A DNA stretch of 64,000 nucleotides from Paenibacillus auburnensis (GTDB lineage Bacteria > Bacillota > Bacilli > Paenibacillales > Paenibacillaceae), in contig NZ_CAKMMG010000004.1 of NCBI RefSeq assembly GCF_927798115.1, positions 124,001 to 188,000 on the forward strand. Reading direction: 5' to 3'. Below the pieces are notes generated by a model. That model was not told the DNA's origin, ran no database searches, and saw nothing but the letters and a program-made list of their open reading frames with translations. Of the stretch, positions 1 to 8,144 are shown in pieces. Position 1 is the first letter of the stretch; the number at the start of each line of letters is the position of its first letter. Position numbers and translations under genes: made by a program.

Positions 1-250
1 GAATATTCAGTTCCTCCGCTTCATCATCCGGCAATTCAAATTCGTATGAAGGATAGAACACAAACGGATCACCCAGCAAGAAAGACAAGCCTTTTTCCTT
101 GACGGACTGAAGTACCCAGAATGGGGTTTCAGCCATTGCTATCAGTGCAAAATCTGTTTCCTCATCAAAACCTGGCAGACCTTTAGAAAAATGGTACAAC
201 TCTTGCTCCTCTATTTCAAGTTTGCCCCAGGACAATGTTTCTATAATCAA
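1..250 (-). CDS. fliW: FliW flagellar assembly factor (3' end cut by window edge)
   Basis: The visible 83 codons read MIIETLSWGKLEIEEQELYH and later LPGF, PFWVLQS and FVFYPSYEFELPD, the N-terminal half of FliW. In Bacillus, FliW binds flagellin and antagonises the translational repressor CsrA, so it couples Hag level to hag mRNA translation. The start is a TTG at 250: GAGGAG sits 8 nt upstream and no ATG is suitably placed. The gene follows yviE, as in Bacillus subtilis, where csrA and hag come next; those would lie beyond the left edge. A terminator-like hairpin separates it from yviE, so it may have its own promoter in the AT-rich 251-331 stretch. The identity is secure; the C-terminal half is not visible. 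Confidence 0.9.
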   Translation of the reverse strand, partial: MIIETLSWGKLEIEEQELYHFSKGLPGFDEETDFALIAMAETPFWVLQSVKEKGLSFLLGDPFVFYPSYEFELPDDEAEELNI

Positions 251-331
251 GTTCTTCACTCCTCAAAAGTTCTGCATAGCAAAACTAACTTATAAGATAA
301 TAATAAAATTATCTACCGAAAAATAGAATAA

Positions 332-368
332 AAGCTATAGAGGCGCTTATCTTGCACATCTATAGCTT
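332..368 (-). terminator. Probable intrinsic terminator after yviE
   Basis: A 10-bp stem (AAGCTATAGA with TCTATAGCTT) encloses an 18-nt loop. On the minus strand it is followed by a T-rich stretch (TTATTCTATTTTTC). It lies 6 bp beyond the yviE stop codon. The long loop and interrupted T-tract make it weaker than the other terminators here. Confidence 0.6.
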
Positions 369-373
369 AAGAG

Positions 374-943
374 TTACATTTGGACATTTACTTCCGGCGG
401 GATGTATTGAACGGAAGCATACTGCTGCATGTATATATTTAACTTACCTCTAGTATATTCAATTGTAGGATCATGTCTCTCTACCTGAATATCTACATGC
501 GCCGCTTGATAATTGATCTGTGGAGCCCTTGTCTCAAAATGAATATCCACATTATCATAAGATGCCGGGCCGCACGGTTCAGGAAAAGAATTCGGTTCGG
601 TATCCATCCCATATACTTCAGCAATGGTATTACCGGGCTTAAAGAATTCCGCCATTCGCGTCCCCTGCTCGACTCTGCGGGCAATCGCTTGAAGATACAG
701 CTGCTGAATACCTGAATATATCCTTTTATTCATATCTAACACACTACCGCCATTATAGGCAGCACGTGCCCGGGTCTGATCAATGGTTAGCTCCGGACGT
801 GTAGACTGAACAGTTAACTCTCCGGGAGTCGTCGTGATGTTAACCTCAGCCTTTGGCTGAGTAATGGAGAACGTGCCAAGATCAGCATCTATGCCAATCA
901 GTGCAGGTGTCTGTCGAATTTGCAGAATAGGCTGCATCAACAA
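374..943 (-). CDS. yviE: YviE-like DUF6470 protein of the flagellar operon
   Basis: This 189-residue protein has the alternating beta-strand pattern of the YviE/DUF6470 family, with repeated short motifs (ITTTPGELTVQSTRPELTID, then VDIHFETRAPQINYQAAHVD). It lies between flgL and fliW, where yviE sits in Bacillus subtilis. No biochemical function is firmly known; a role linked to flagellar assembly is inferred from position. Start choice is ambiguous: TTG at 943 or ATG at 937, both within reach of the GGGGGGTGAT ribosome-binding site at about 946-955. The gap to flgL is 13 bp, which indicates co-transcription. No signal peptide or membrane segment is visible. Confidence 0.8.
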   Translation of the reverse strand: MLMQPILQIRQTPALIGIDADLGTFSITQPKAEVNITTTPGELTVQSTRPELTIDQTRARAAYNGGSVLDMNKRIYSGIQQLYLQAIARRVEQGTRMAEFFKPGNTIAEVYGMDTEPNSFPEPCGPASYDNVDIHFETRAPQINYQAAHVDIQVERHDPTIEYTRGKLNIYMQQYASVQYIPPEVNVQM

Positions 944-956
944 GTATCACCCCCCG

Positions 957-1874
957 TTATCTGATGAAATCCACTAATGTTGTAGAGATAATCTTAGCTC
1001 CAACTGAAAGAGAAGCATTATAAATATTCTCTTGGATTTTGGACTGCATAATCAGGCCTTCGTAATCAGCATCCTCAGTTTTGGCTTGCAGATCGGTTAG
1101 ATTGATGTTCAAATCACTCAGACGATCCTGCATTAACTCTACACGGTTAGTCTTAGCGCCAATCTCGGAGCGGGCTGACAGAATCGTCTCATTTCGTGTA
1201 TCGATTTTATCCAATTGGTTCGATATCTCTGTAATATTACCCGCCTTCAGGGCAGTGGAAAGACTGTTAATAATAGAGAACAGGTTATCTGCTTCTCCGG
1301 TCTTACCAAACACGTCGTTTCCAGTCATATTAATCGGCATCTGGACACCTTCGCCGACGATATACTGAATCTGGCCTGTATCTGTAGTAACAGCTTGAGA
1401 TACATCGTAGGTACCATCAGCACCCTTGGGAAAATCATAAGGTTTCACATTGTACTGCTCGCCATTAAAAATATATTTACCATTAAGCTTGCTGTTGGAG
1501 ATATCCACCAATTGTTCTTTGAGCTGTGCTACTTCTTCATTAATACTATCTAACGCCGACTGAGGATTACTGCCTGTGGAAGCCTTCACGGTGAGTTCAC
1601 GCAATCGCTGAACCACATCTCCAGCCTGCCCTAGAACAGTATCATTATAATCAAGCCACGACAAAGCGCTGTCTACATTCTTGGTGTACTGCTCGTTGGA
1701 TGACAGCTCGGCACGGTAACGCAGGGAATAAGTAATGCCTACTGGATCATCGGAGGGTTTGTTAATTTTGCGGCCGCTTGAGAGCTGAAGCTGCGTGTCG
1801 TTCATGGTACGCGCATTACGGTTTATGTTAAGCAGCAGCTGTGAATTCATCATATTGGAGGTGACCCTCAACAT
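957..1874 (-). CDS. flgL: FlgL, flagellar hook-filament junction protein (HAP3)
   Basis: A 305-residue flagellin-related protein. The N-terminus (MLRVTSNMMNSQLLLNINRN, LSSGRKINKPSDDPVG) and the C-terminal helix (NASLSVGAKIISTTLVDFIR) are the conserved D0/D1 halves of FlgL, with a variable middle of roughly residues 140-210. Secreted by the flagellar type III system, it joins the hook-side HAP FlgK to the filament. The ATG at 1874 has AAAGGAGG upstream. Its start is 14 bp from the flgK stop at 1889, consistent with one transcript. The length is normal for Bacillales. The lack of cysteine is typical of exported axial proteins. Confidence 0.96.
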   Translation of the reverse strand: MLRVTSNMMNSQLLLNINRNARTMNDTQLQLSSGRKINKPSDDPVGITYSLRYRAELSSNEQYTKNVDSALSWLDYNDTVLGQAGDVVQRLRELTVKASTGSNPQSALDSINEEVAQLKEQLVDISNSKLNGKYIFNGEQYNVKPYDFPKGADGTYDVSQAVTTDTGQIQYIVGEGVQMPINMTGNDVFGKTGEADNLFSIINSLSTALKAGNITEISNQLDKIDTRNETILSARSEIGAKTNRVELMQDRLSDLNINLTDLQAKTEDADYEGLIMQSKIQENIYNASLSVGAKIISTTLVDFIR

Positions 1875-1888
1875 AATCTATTCCTCCT

Positions 1889-3484
1889 TTATCTGCCGAC
1901 TGTGCCGGTAGAATTAATTAGTTTGTCGAGCATTTCGTCATAAGTTGTCATAAACCGCGCAGCAGCACTATAGGCATGCTGGAACACCAGCATATTCGAC
2001 ATTTCCTCATCCAGCGAAACCCCGCTTACCGATTGGCGTCTGGAATCCACCTGTTCCACCAAATAATCCGCATTGCTCGCCTGGCGTGCGGCTTCCTGCG
2101 ACTGAATACCCAATTGACCGACCATAGAGCTTAAGTATGAACCGACCGTACCAGTCTTGGAGCCATCCGGTGTAGTGAATGTATTATTATCTTTCATATT
2201 GCTGAACAAAAGCGCTAGAGAGTTATTTCCTTTTATGACAGTTACATTTCCTGCAGTGTCCGTGGTAGCCCGAAGGGAAGTCGCGAACAAGGTAGGATCA
2301 GCGGCAATTTCCGGATTTAACCGGAGATTAGCAGCAGTGATCGTTTCACCGGCCATTAAAGGTGTAAAGAAATCTCTGCCCGAACTACCATCCATGGCAT
2401 AACCCAGCTGGTGCAGTCCATTTAGACCTTTGACTGTAGTCTTCAAATCACCCTTAAGCGGTATCGGGACTGCTGCACCTGCCAGGAGTGTAGTTTTGGT
2501 TCCATCGGAATTAATGATTTCAGAATCCTTCAGGACTGTCGTCCCTGCAGGAAGAGTTGAGCCTGCCGGGATGGTAACCTGCACCTCGCCAGTGGCGATC
2601 GTATTGGCCATATCATCCAGCTGTTTTTTGTAATCCGCTACATACGTTTTGCGGGAAAAAATCATCCCGTACGCCTCACCGGCCTTCAAATCGCCCGAGG
2701 CATATGCACTATTGAGAAAAGCAGTGTCCACAGTTGCGGTTACTGCTGGCCCTTGAACAAGCTGCTGGCTGCCGAGAGAGATATTATAACCGGCATCCGT
2801 GTCCAAAACGGTGATGTTGGCAATCTTGGAGAGCTTGTCCGTCATCAGATCGCGTTGATCCCGCAAATCGTTGGCTCGGTCACCCATGCCTTCAATCTTG
2901 GCAATAGACTGGTTCAAATCGGCGATTGAACTGAGATAGCTCTGAATCTCTTTTCCCTTAACATCGATATTTGTATTGAGATCCCGGTCCAGGTTACTTA
3001 ACTGGTTACTCATATAATTCATAGCATCCGTAAGTGACTGTGCGGTCTGCACTACAATCTTGCGGGCTGTAGGGTCTTCCGGATTTTTGCTCAGGTCCGA
3101 CCAGGATTTCCAAAAGTTATCAAGCACAGTACGGATACCTGTATCGGAAGGTTCATTCACGATAGCCTCCAGTTTGTCCAGCGTATCCGATTGGATGCTC
3201 CAATTGCCGCTCGCCGAGCTCTCACCACGGTACTGATCATCCAGGAACATTTCCCGGATTCGCTCAATGGATGTGAATTCTACACCGGTCCCCATCTGAC
3301 CCGGAACCGTAGAATTATTGAGACCATATGCCTCAATAGGCAATGCAGCTTTCATGTTCACCCGCTGACGGGTGTATCCTTCTGTATTCGCGTTAGCGAT
3401 GTTATGCCCAGTTGTATTGAGTGCAGCGGTCTGAGTGAAAAGACTCCGTCTTGCCGTCTCAATTGAATGAAATGTGGATGTCAT
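1889..3484 (-). CDS. flgK: FlgK, flagellar hook-associated protein 1
   Basis: A 531-residue axial protein. The rod/hook motif near the start (HNIANANTEGYTRQRV, about residues 27-42) and the C-terminal heptad region ending NMLVFQHAYSAAARFMTTYD (about 500-520) are diagnostic of FlgK. It forms the first junction layer on the hook and binds FlgN before export. The ATG at 3484 is preceded by GGGAGG. It lies between flgN and flgL, in the canonical order. The central region, about 200-430, is the variable exposed domain. No signal peptide is present, as expected for a type III substrate. Confidence 0.96.
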   Translation of the reverse strand: MTSTFHSIETARRSLFTQTAALNTTGHNIANANTEGYTRQRVNMKAALPIEAYGLNNSTVPGQMGTGVEFTSIERIREMFLDDQYRGESSASGNWSIQSDTLDKLEAIVNEPSDTGIRTVLDNFWKSWSDLSKNPEDPTARKIVVQTAQSLTDAMNYMSNQLSNLDRDLNTNIDVKGKEIQSYLSSIADLNQSIAKIEGMGDRANDLRDQRDLMTDKLSKIANITVLDTDAGYNISLGSQQLVQGPAVTATVDTAFLNSAYASGDLKAGEAYGMIFSRKTYVADYKKQLDDMANTIATGEVQVTIPAGSTLPAGTTVLKDSEIINSDGTKTTLLAGAAVPIPLKGDLKTTVKGLNGLHQLGYAMDGSSGRDFFTPLMAGETITAANLRLNPEIAADPTLFATSLRATTDTAGNVTVIKGNNSLALLFSNMKDNNTFTTPDGSKTGTVGSYLSSMVGQLGIQSQEAARQASNADYLVEQVDSRRQSVSGVSLDEEMSNMLVFQHAYSAAARFMTTYDEMLDKLINSTGTVGR

Positions 3485-3540
3485 ACTGCTAATTCCTCCC
3501 TATGAATGCTCCGGCAAAACGGAATGCAAGAAAGATCGAT

Positions 3541-4053
3541 CTATCCGCGGGCGTCAAAAAGTCCTGGCCGAGTGCTGCTATATCCCTTATCGGATGGATG
3601 ATGGTAGGTGAAATCCTGGTTTGGTCTACCGACAAGCAAATCCAGGGAATAATCTATAAAGGTAAGCGACTGCTCAATCAGCTTTTGATTTAGTTCGTTG
3701 GCTTTTTTCAAGCGGTGAAGTGTATTAGAAAGCTTCTGCTGAACTTGCTGCAGCCGCGATTTGTCTTCAGGGTCAAATACAAGCCGGGACAGCTCGGTCA
3801 GATTCAGGTTCAGATTCGAACGGATGCCTACACCCTGTAAAAAGGTAAACGCCGCCTCTGCACGCTGCTCCTCGAGCTGCCCAATCAGCTTCATCAGCTT
3901 GGACTCACGGTTCATGATGTCAATCAGACCATCCACCTTATTGTCCATAATTGTCTGTTTCTTGATGGCGGCCAGATCGAGCATTTGAAGATGCGTCTCG
4001 TCCAGCCGTTCAAGAAGTTCAAGTAATCTCGTTAATGCCATGGATGGGTTCAC
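3541..4053 (-). CDS. flgN: FlgN-type export chaperone
   Basis: A 170-residue, mostly alpha-helical protein with heptad-like leucines (MALTRLLELLERLDETHLQM; IMNRESKLMKLIGQLEEQRA), matching the FlgN family (B. subtilis YvyG). FlgN holds FlgK and FlgL unfolded in the cytoplasm for type III export. The reading frame starts with GTG at 4053 directly after the flgM stop codon; an in-frame ATG at 4041 is the alternative. The zero-gap junction implies translational coupling to flgM. It precedes flgK, its presumed client. Length and helical character fit; there are few invariant motifs, so the call rests partly on context. Confidence 0.88.
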   Translation of the reverse strand: MNPSMALTRLLELLERLDETHLQMLDLAAIKKQTIMDNKVDGLIDIMNRESKLMKLIGQLEEQRAEAAFTFLQGVGIRSNLNLNLTELSRLVFDPEDKSRLQQVQQKLSNTLHRLKKANELNQKLIEQSLTFIDYSLDLLVGRPNQDFTYHHPSDKGYSSTRPGLFDARG

Positions 4054-4341
4054 CTAATTCTCGGAGGATTGCTTAAAGTAAGGGGCGAGTGTCTCTGCGA
4101 GTTTGGCTGCGTCAACTTGGTAGGTACCTGCGGAAACTTGCTGTTTCAGGCTCTGGATCTTATCAGCACGTGCTGAGTCAATGGTGCCGCTTTTCTGTGC
4201 TTGAAGGAGCTTAATAGCTTCATCGGAAATCGAAACCTCATCCTTACGGGTGCTCTTCTTGGTTTGATCCTGGCGCTGCGCTTCCGCATTGCGTTGATAC
4301 GGGTTAATTGGATTGATTCGTCCGGTCTCGTTAATTTTCAT
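4054..4341 (-). CDS. flgM: FlgM, anti-sigma-D factor
   Basis: A 95-residue protein starting MKINETGRINPINPYQ, with the conserved DEVSISDEAIKLLQ and the C-terminal sigma-binding helices (ADKIQSLKQQVSAGTYQVDA, KLAETL). FlgM holds the flagellar sigma factor (SigD/FliA) inactive until it is exported through the finished hook-basal body. I chose the ATG at 4341, which has GGAAGGTGG 5 nt upstream; a GTG at 4350 lies inside that ribosome-binding site and is unlikely. The gene has its own sigma-D-type promoter (4391-4418), which would give the known autoregulatory loop. It abuts flgN. Confidence 0.95.
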   Translation of the reverse strand: MKINETGRINPINPYQRNAEAQRQDQTKKSTRKDEVSISDEAIKLLQAQKSGTIDSARADKIQSLKQQVSAGTYQVDAAKLAETLAPYFKQSSEN

Positions 4342-4370
4342 AACTTCCACCTTCCTTATAAAATAAAATA

Positions 4371-4398
4371 GCCGATAATCTTTACTAAGTTTATCGGC
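4371..4398 (-). terminator. Terminator-like hairpin overlapping the flgM sigma-D promoter
   Basis: GCCGATAA (4391-4398) and TTATCGGC (4371-4378) form a perfect 8-bp inverted repeat with a 12-nt loop. On the minus strand it is followed by TATTTTATTTTAT, giving intrinsic-terminator geometry for transcripts coming from yvyF. The 5' arm is also the -10 element of the sigma-D-type promoter described separately. Confidence 0.55.
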
Positions 4399-4418
4399 CT
4401 TTAATGAATCATTCTTTA
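4391..4418 (-). promoter_or_regulatory. Sigma-D-type promoter for flgM
   Basis: On the minus strand TAAA (4415-4418), a 16-nt spacer and GCCGATAA (4391-4398) match the Bacillus sigma-D consensus TAAA-N15-GCCGATAT, with one base of extra spacing and one mismatch. Transcription would begin near 4384, about 43 nt before the flgM start. In B. subtilis flgM is also driven by sigma-D. Confidence 0.75.
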
Positions 4419-4445
4419 TAGCTGAAACCGTTTTTCCAGAATTTA

Positions 4446-4856
4446 TTAGTCCCTGAATTTATCAACAGCCCGGTAGGCCGATTTATTGCCGCTGTTAGGA
4501 GGGGTTTTTGTAGCGGCACTTTCCTCAACAGCTCTAGTAAGATCTTTACTCAAACGGGCGCGGCAGCTGTCACACATATGCCCATCACGGATTAATGTTC
4601 CGCACACCTCACAGGGCAGCATCATGTTGGGTGCATTTGCTATTGAAATCCGGCCTTCACGGATAAAACGGGTGATTTCCTTAATGGAAATTTCCGTGGC
4701 GTCGGACAGCTCCTGGATATTAGTGCCTCTATTCTTCCGCAAATACTCCACGCAGATTTCATACTGATGCTCAAGCTCTTTGATGCAGGGCTGGCATAGA
4801 TCCATAATGTTTTTGACATACAGACGGCCGCATCTTGGACAATTATCTACATTCAT
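4446..4856 (-). CDS. yvyF: YvyF-like flagellar operon protein (TIGR03826 type)
   Basis: A 136-residue cytosolic protein with two zinc-ribbon-like clusters. The N-terminal one reads CPRC-x(12)-CQPC at about residues 6-25; the C-terminal one reads CEVC-x(10)-CDSC at about 82-98. Between them is a MerR/HTH-like helical segment (NIQELSDATEISIKEITRFI). This is the architecture of YvyF, found between comFC and flgM in Bacillus subtilis, the same place as here. Its molecular function is not established; a regulatory role in flagellar expression has been suggested from context. ATG at 4856. A TATAAT box at 4975-4980 and a weak sigma-D-like motif at 4947-4973 lie upstream. Confidence 0.85.
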   Translation of the reverse strand: MNVDNCPRCGRLYVKNIMDLCQPCIKELEHQYEICVEYLRKNRGTNIQELSDATEISIKEITRFIREGRISIANAPNMMLPCEVCGTLIRDGHMCDSCRARLSKDLTRAVEESAATKTPPNSGNKSAYRAVDKFRD

Positions 4857-4946
4857 TTCAGCAGCGGCTCCTTTCCTTACATTTTGTGCAGCATAGAATT
4901 AACTTATGCTTAGATTACATGATTGCACAAGCATAGTCTATGATTA

Positions 4947-4980
4947 GTATCGGCTAGAGGAGGATTTTAGTTATATTATA
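4947..4980 (-). promoter_or_regulatory. Candidate promoter region for yvyF
   Basis: Minus-strand TATAAT (4975-4980) has no convincing -35. Just downstream, TAAC-N15-GCCGATAC (4947-4973) resembles a sigma-D promoter with two mismatches. An inverted repeat GACAA/TTGTC (about 4982-4993) abuts the TATAAT box and could be an operator. These are sequence matches only. Confidence 0.35.
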
Positions 4981-5025
4981 CGGACAAAATTGTCAGGAAT
5001 CACATTCAAATAACTCATACACCGC

Positions 5026-5901
5026 CTATGACCGGGCCCAGGTCAGGCTGTATATTTCAGCCACCTTACCATAGTCGTTACAAAGTGTTCTTATAGTTTC
5101 CGCACAGGCTCGTATGGTGCTCCCTGTAGTATAAATATCATCTACTATAATAATCTGCAGAGGCCGCGTCCGTTTCCCCAAGGTTTCCAGCCACACCTCA
5201 AACTGCAATAGGACAGCTCCATCCGGATTTCCTGCAAAAGCATGCTTCATATCTGCGATTCGTTCCGCCCGGTGCTTAAAGCTTTGCTTGCCGGTATGGT
5301 GGGTACGGACCAAAAGCGGGAGCTGCGGAATCCCCCTGCGCCCGGATAGCACATCCGCCAGCCGCTCCGCCTGATTGAATCCCCGCTCAACAAACCGGGA
5401 TTCTGAGACAGGCACCGGAACAAGCAGATCTGCCTGCCATCGACGGTTTCTAGCAGATTGAATGCCGGGGAAGAAGGGACCTGTAAATGCGCTCTCTGCT
5501 TTTTGAATTTCTGCAGTCCCCTGCTGTCCCCGTTCCCTTTCTGCTTTGAGCCGGATGTAGGCTCTGTCCAGCATCGAGCCTAACAGCGGAGCGAGCTGCT
5601 CGTTCCCCCGATATTTATATTGACCCAGCATTTCGCGCATCACACTTGTGTAAGCTACAGCACTCCGGTTGCAGACTATCGGTACGGCTTGCCCACTGCG
5701 GCTGCAGTCGGGACAGCCGACATGACGTCCGCATTTCTGGCAGCGGGGTTGCCGGATCCAAGGAATAGCTTCCTCACAGCCTGCACAAATACCGTGTAGA
5801 CCTGCTGCCGGGCGGCTGGTTTTGCCGCAAATCAGGCAATGAAGCAAAGCAGGCGCCAGCAAGGAGCGGACTTTGGTAAGCCATGCGGTTAAAGTGTCCA
5901 T
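5026..5901 (-). CDS. comFC: ComFC-type phosphoribosyltransferase-fold competence protein
   Basis: A 291-residue ComF-family protein. The N-terminus carries cysteine pairs typical of a zinc site (CLICGKTS, CAGC, CQKCGRHVGCPDC, about residues 22-70). The C-terminus has the type I PRTase loop (IIIVDDIYTTGST, about 255-267), and the middle has VPVSESRFVERGFNQAERLA. ComFC is required for transformation and acts with the ComFA ATPase in handling incoming single-stranded DNA. I use the ATG at 5901, preceded by AGGAGG; it lies inside the end of comFA (13-bp overlap), so the two are translationally coupled. No comFB reading frame separates them, unlike Bacillus subtilis. Confidence 0.92.
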   Translation of the reverse strand: MDTLTAWLTKVRSLLAPALLHCLICGKTSRPAAGLHGICAGCEEAIPWIRQPRCQKCGRHVGCPDCSRSGQAVPIVCNRSAVAYTSVMREMLGQYKYRGNEQLAPLLGSMLDRAYIRLKAERERGQQGTAEIQKAESAFTGPFFPGIQSARNRRWQADLLVPVPVSESRFVERGFNQAERLADVLSGRRGIPQLPLLVRTHHTGKQSFKHRAERIADMKHAFAGNPDGAVLLQFEVWLETLGKRTRPLQIIIVDDIYTTGSTIRACAETIRTLCNDYGKVAEIYSLTWARS

Positions 5902-8144
5902 GAAGGTTCCCTCCTGTTCAGATATCCCTGCTTGCGGGCAATCGAGTTCATGGTACGGACCTGCCCGATGGCTTTGCGCTGTGACTGGGTCCACTCTGGT
6001 GATAAGAAGTATACCCTGCCGGCGGGGTCATCTTTGGAGCGGCCTGCACGGCCAGCCATTTGAACCAGCGAAGCTTCATCAAACAGTTTACTGTCCGCAT
6101 CCAAAATAAAAACATCGCTGCGGGGAACGGTAACACCCCTTTCCAGGATGGTTGTTGTGACCAGGATGGTAATTGCCCGGTTACGGAAGGCAGTAACCTT
6201 ATCGGTTCTGTCCGGGTCTTTGGATGAAGTGCCTTCTATGCACACACCGGGGATTTTCCGGCGAAGAAGAGTCAGCAACCCTTCAATATGAGCGATCCTT
6301 GCCACAAAGATAAAAATTTGCGCTTCACGTGCAAGTGACCTGTGCAGGGCTTTCAGGAACACTGCCGGCAGAGCCCCGCGCTTCATGCACAACTGAACGG
6401 GATTCATCGTTAACAGGCGGGGCACAGGCAACGGATGTCCATGATACCGTACGGGCACTCTGGCATGAGGCAGCTTGCCAAAATGCGCCTGCCGCTGCAG
6501 CTTCTGCGGCGGTGTAGCCGACAAGAAGATAAACACGCCATCCGGCTTGCAGGCCTGTTCAGCAGCAAAAGCCAGCATGGGATTGTTATGGTAAGGAAAA
6601 GCATCCAGCTCATCGATAATGACCAGATCAAAACCATGATGAAACCTTAGCAGTTGATGCGTGGTTGCAATCGTCAGTTGACCCGCTACCCAGCGGTCCT
6701 GGCTGCCGCCGTACAGCACGGCCAGCGTCTCCGCCGGGAAAGCTCGGGCGAGCCGCGGGGCAAGCTCCAGCACGACGTCGCGGCGCGGCGTCGCCACCAG
6801 TGCCCGGCCTCCGGCAGCGAGCACTGTCTCCAGGAGCGGGAACGTGATCTCCGTTTTCCCCGCTCCCGTGACTGCCCAGAGCAGGAACCGCTCTGGGCCT
6901 GTGCCGGCGGCGTGCTGGCGCCGCGCCGTCAAGAACTGCAGTGCAGCGCCGGCGGCCCCCGCCTGAGCTGCACTAAGCCCCCACCGGCGTGCCGCTACGG
7001 TGGGGCTGATTCCGGCCGTGCCCCGCACGGCCGGAGACGCCGCGCTGCGCAGCAGCAGCGCGCAGGCCCGGCTGCGCCCGAGCGCGAGGCAGGCCTCGCA
7101 GTAGGCGCAGCCGGCCAGGCCGCACGCAGCGCATGGCGTGCGGCCCGTGGCCACGCTGCCGCAGCGCAGGCAGCGTTCTACCGCGCGGCGGCGGGCAGCG
7201 CCGCGCCTCCAGAGCAGCAGCGGCAAGCGGAGCGCCGCGGCTAAGCCTGCCCTGCTGAGGCAAACTCTGCCTCCTTCATCCCTCCTGCTACTAGAGTTGC
7301 TGTGATATTCCCTATCTCCTTCGCCCCTCCTGCTACTAGAGTTGCAGGGATACTCTCTATCTCCTTCAGCCCACTTGCTTCTGGAGTTACTAGGATACTC
7401 CCTATCTCCTTCCCCCCTCCTGCTACTAGAGTTGCTGTGATCACCTTTCTTACCCTCAGCCTTCTCGCTATTATTGTTGCTCCGTCCCTCCCCCTTGCCC
7501 CCTATCCCGGCACTAACGGCAGCTTGCAACTTCAATCGCCCTTGCAGATGGGCAAGCTGGGCAGCAGACCGCCAGTCCCGCTCCATTCCAGCGAGTTGCT
7601 CCGTCAGCAAGCCTTCAACCTCCGGCTGAAGCAGCGAGCGGCCGGAGAGCATCTCTACCAACCGGTCGGCTGCAATACCAAGTGATTCACTTCGATCCAG
7701 CAATCCATCCCCAGACCCGCTGCTGAAGTACGACTCTGATTCACCTTTATCACACCCTGAGTCTATCCTGGCCCAGCAATTCTGCTGCTCCTGATTCCTC
7801 AACGGCTCCGTGATTACCTCAACGCTATTCATCCATGTTCCTTGCTGCTTTCCCCCTGACTCTTCCTCTCTTCGCATCTCTTCCTGAAGAGAATCTCTCA
7901 GATAAGCTGCCCACTCCTCAGATGACCACCGGCACATCATTTTATGGAAACGAAAGCACTCCCGCAGCTTTACCGCCCAACCGAGGGGGAGTGAAGAGGA
8001 GAGAAGGACCAGTTTCTCTGCTGCTCTTCCACGCCAGCCACGTTCTCCTGCCGCACTCCACCACAAGAGGTCGATAGCCAGATTCAATGAAATCCATATT
8101 TTAAAGCGCCCGTCAATTTCAACTGCATACACGCTGACTCTCAT
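5889..8144 (-). CDS. comFA: ComFA-like DNA translocation helicase with large N-terminal extension
   Basis: A 751-residue protein, much longer than B. subtilis ComFA (about 460). The C-terminal two thirds hold a four-cysteine zinc finger (CLRCG ... CAAC, CEAC, about residues 324-350) and a superfamily 2 helicase core: Walker A TGAGKTE (about 425), DELD (about 507), SATPP (about 541) and AGRAGRS (about 693). ComFA is the cytosolic ATPase thought to pull transforming DNA through ComEC. The first ~320 residues lack a known fold and contain a four-unit 15-residue repeat rich in S, N, R, E and G (about 231-291). The ATG at 8144 has AGGAGG 7 nt upstream; an earlier in-frame ATG has no such site. The GC content of about 6680-7260 is visibly above its surroundings. 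Confidence 0.93.
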   Translation of the reverse strand: MRVSVYAVEIDGRFKIWISLNLAIDLLWWSAAGERGWRGRAAEKLVLLSSSLPLGWAVKLRECFRFHKMMCRWSSEEWAAYLRDSLQEEMRREEESGGKQQGTWMNSVEVITEPLRNQEQQNCWARIDSGCDKGESESYFSSGSGDGLLDRSESLGIAADRLVEMLSGRSLLQPEVEGLLTEQLAGMERDWRSAAQLAHLQGRLKLQAAVSAGIGGKGEGRSNNNSEKAEGKKGDHSNSSSRRGEGDREYPSNSRSKWAEGDREYPCNSSSRRGEGDREYHSNSSSRRDEGGRVCLSRAGLAAALRLPLLLWRRGAARRRAVERCLRCGSVATGRTPCAACGLAGCAYCEACLALGRSRACALLLRSAASPAVRGTAGISPTVAARRWGLSAAQAGAAGAALQFLTARRQHAAGTGPERFLLWAVTGAGKTEITFPLLETVLAAGGRALVATPRRDVVLELAPRLARAFPAETLAVLYGGSQDRWVAGQLTIATTHQLLRFHHGFDLVIIDELDAFPYHNNPMLAFAAEQACKPDGVFIFLSATPPQKLQRQAHFGKLPHARVPVRYHGHPLPVPRLLTMNPVQLCMKRGALPAVFLKALHRSLAREAQIFIFVARIAHIEGLLTLLRRKIPGVCIEGTSSKDPDRTDKVTAFRNRAITILVTTTILERGVTVPRSDVFILDADSKLFDEASLVQMAGRAGRSKDDPAGRVYFLSPEWTQSQRKAIGQVRTMNSIARKQGYLNRREPSWTL
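7271..7450. repeat. In-frame 45-bp tandem repeat (4 units) inside comFA
   Basis: The word CTCCTT recurs at 7271, 7316, 7361 and 7406, an exact 45-bp period, followed each time by variants of CCCTCCTGCTACTAGAGTTG and a run ending CCTAT. The period is a multiple of three, so the array encodes four copies of a 15-residue unit (SNSSSRRGEGDREYP and variants). There are no spacers, so it is not a CRISPR array. Confidence 0.9.

Noticed and set aside
6654..7244. A 196-codon plus-strand frame opposite comFA
   Set aside because: It falls in the GC-rich part of comFA, where all frames stay open; composition is arginine/alanine-rich with no motif.
7271..7450. CRISPR-like repeat array
   Set aside because: Units are contiguous 45-bp direct repeats without spacers, in frame with comFA; no cas genes are in the window.
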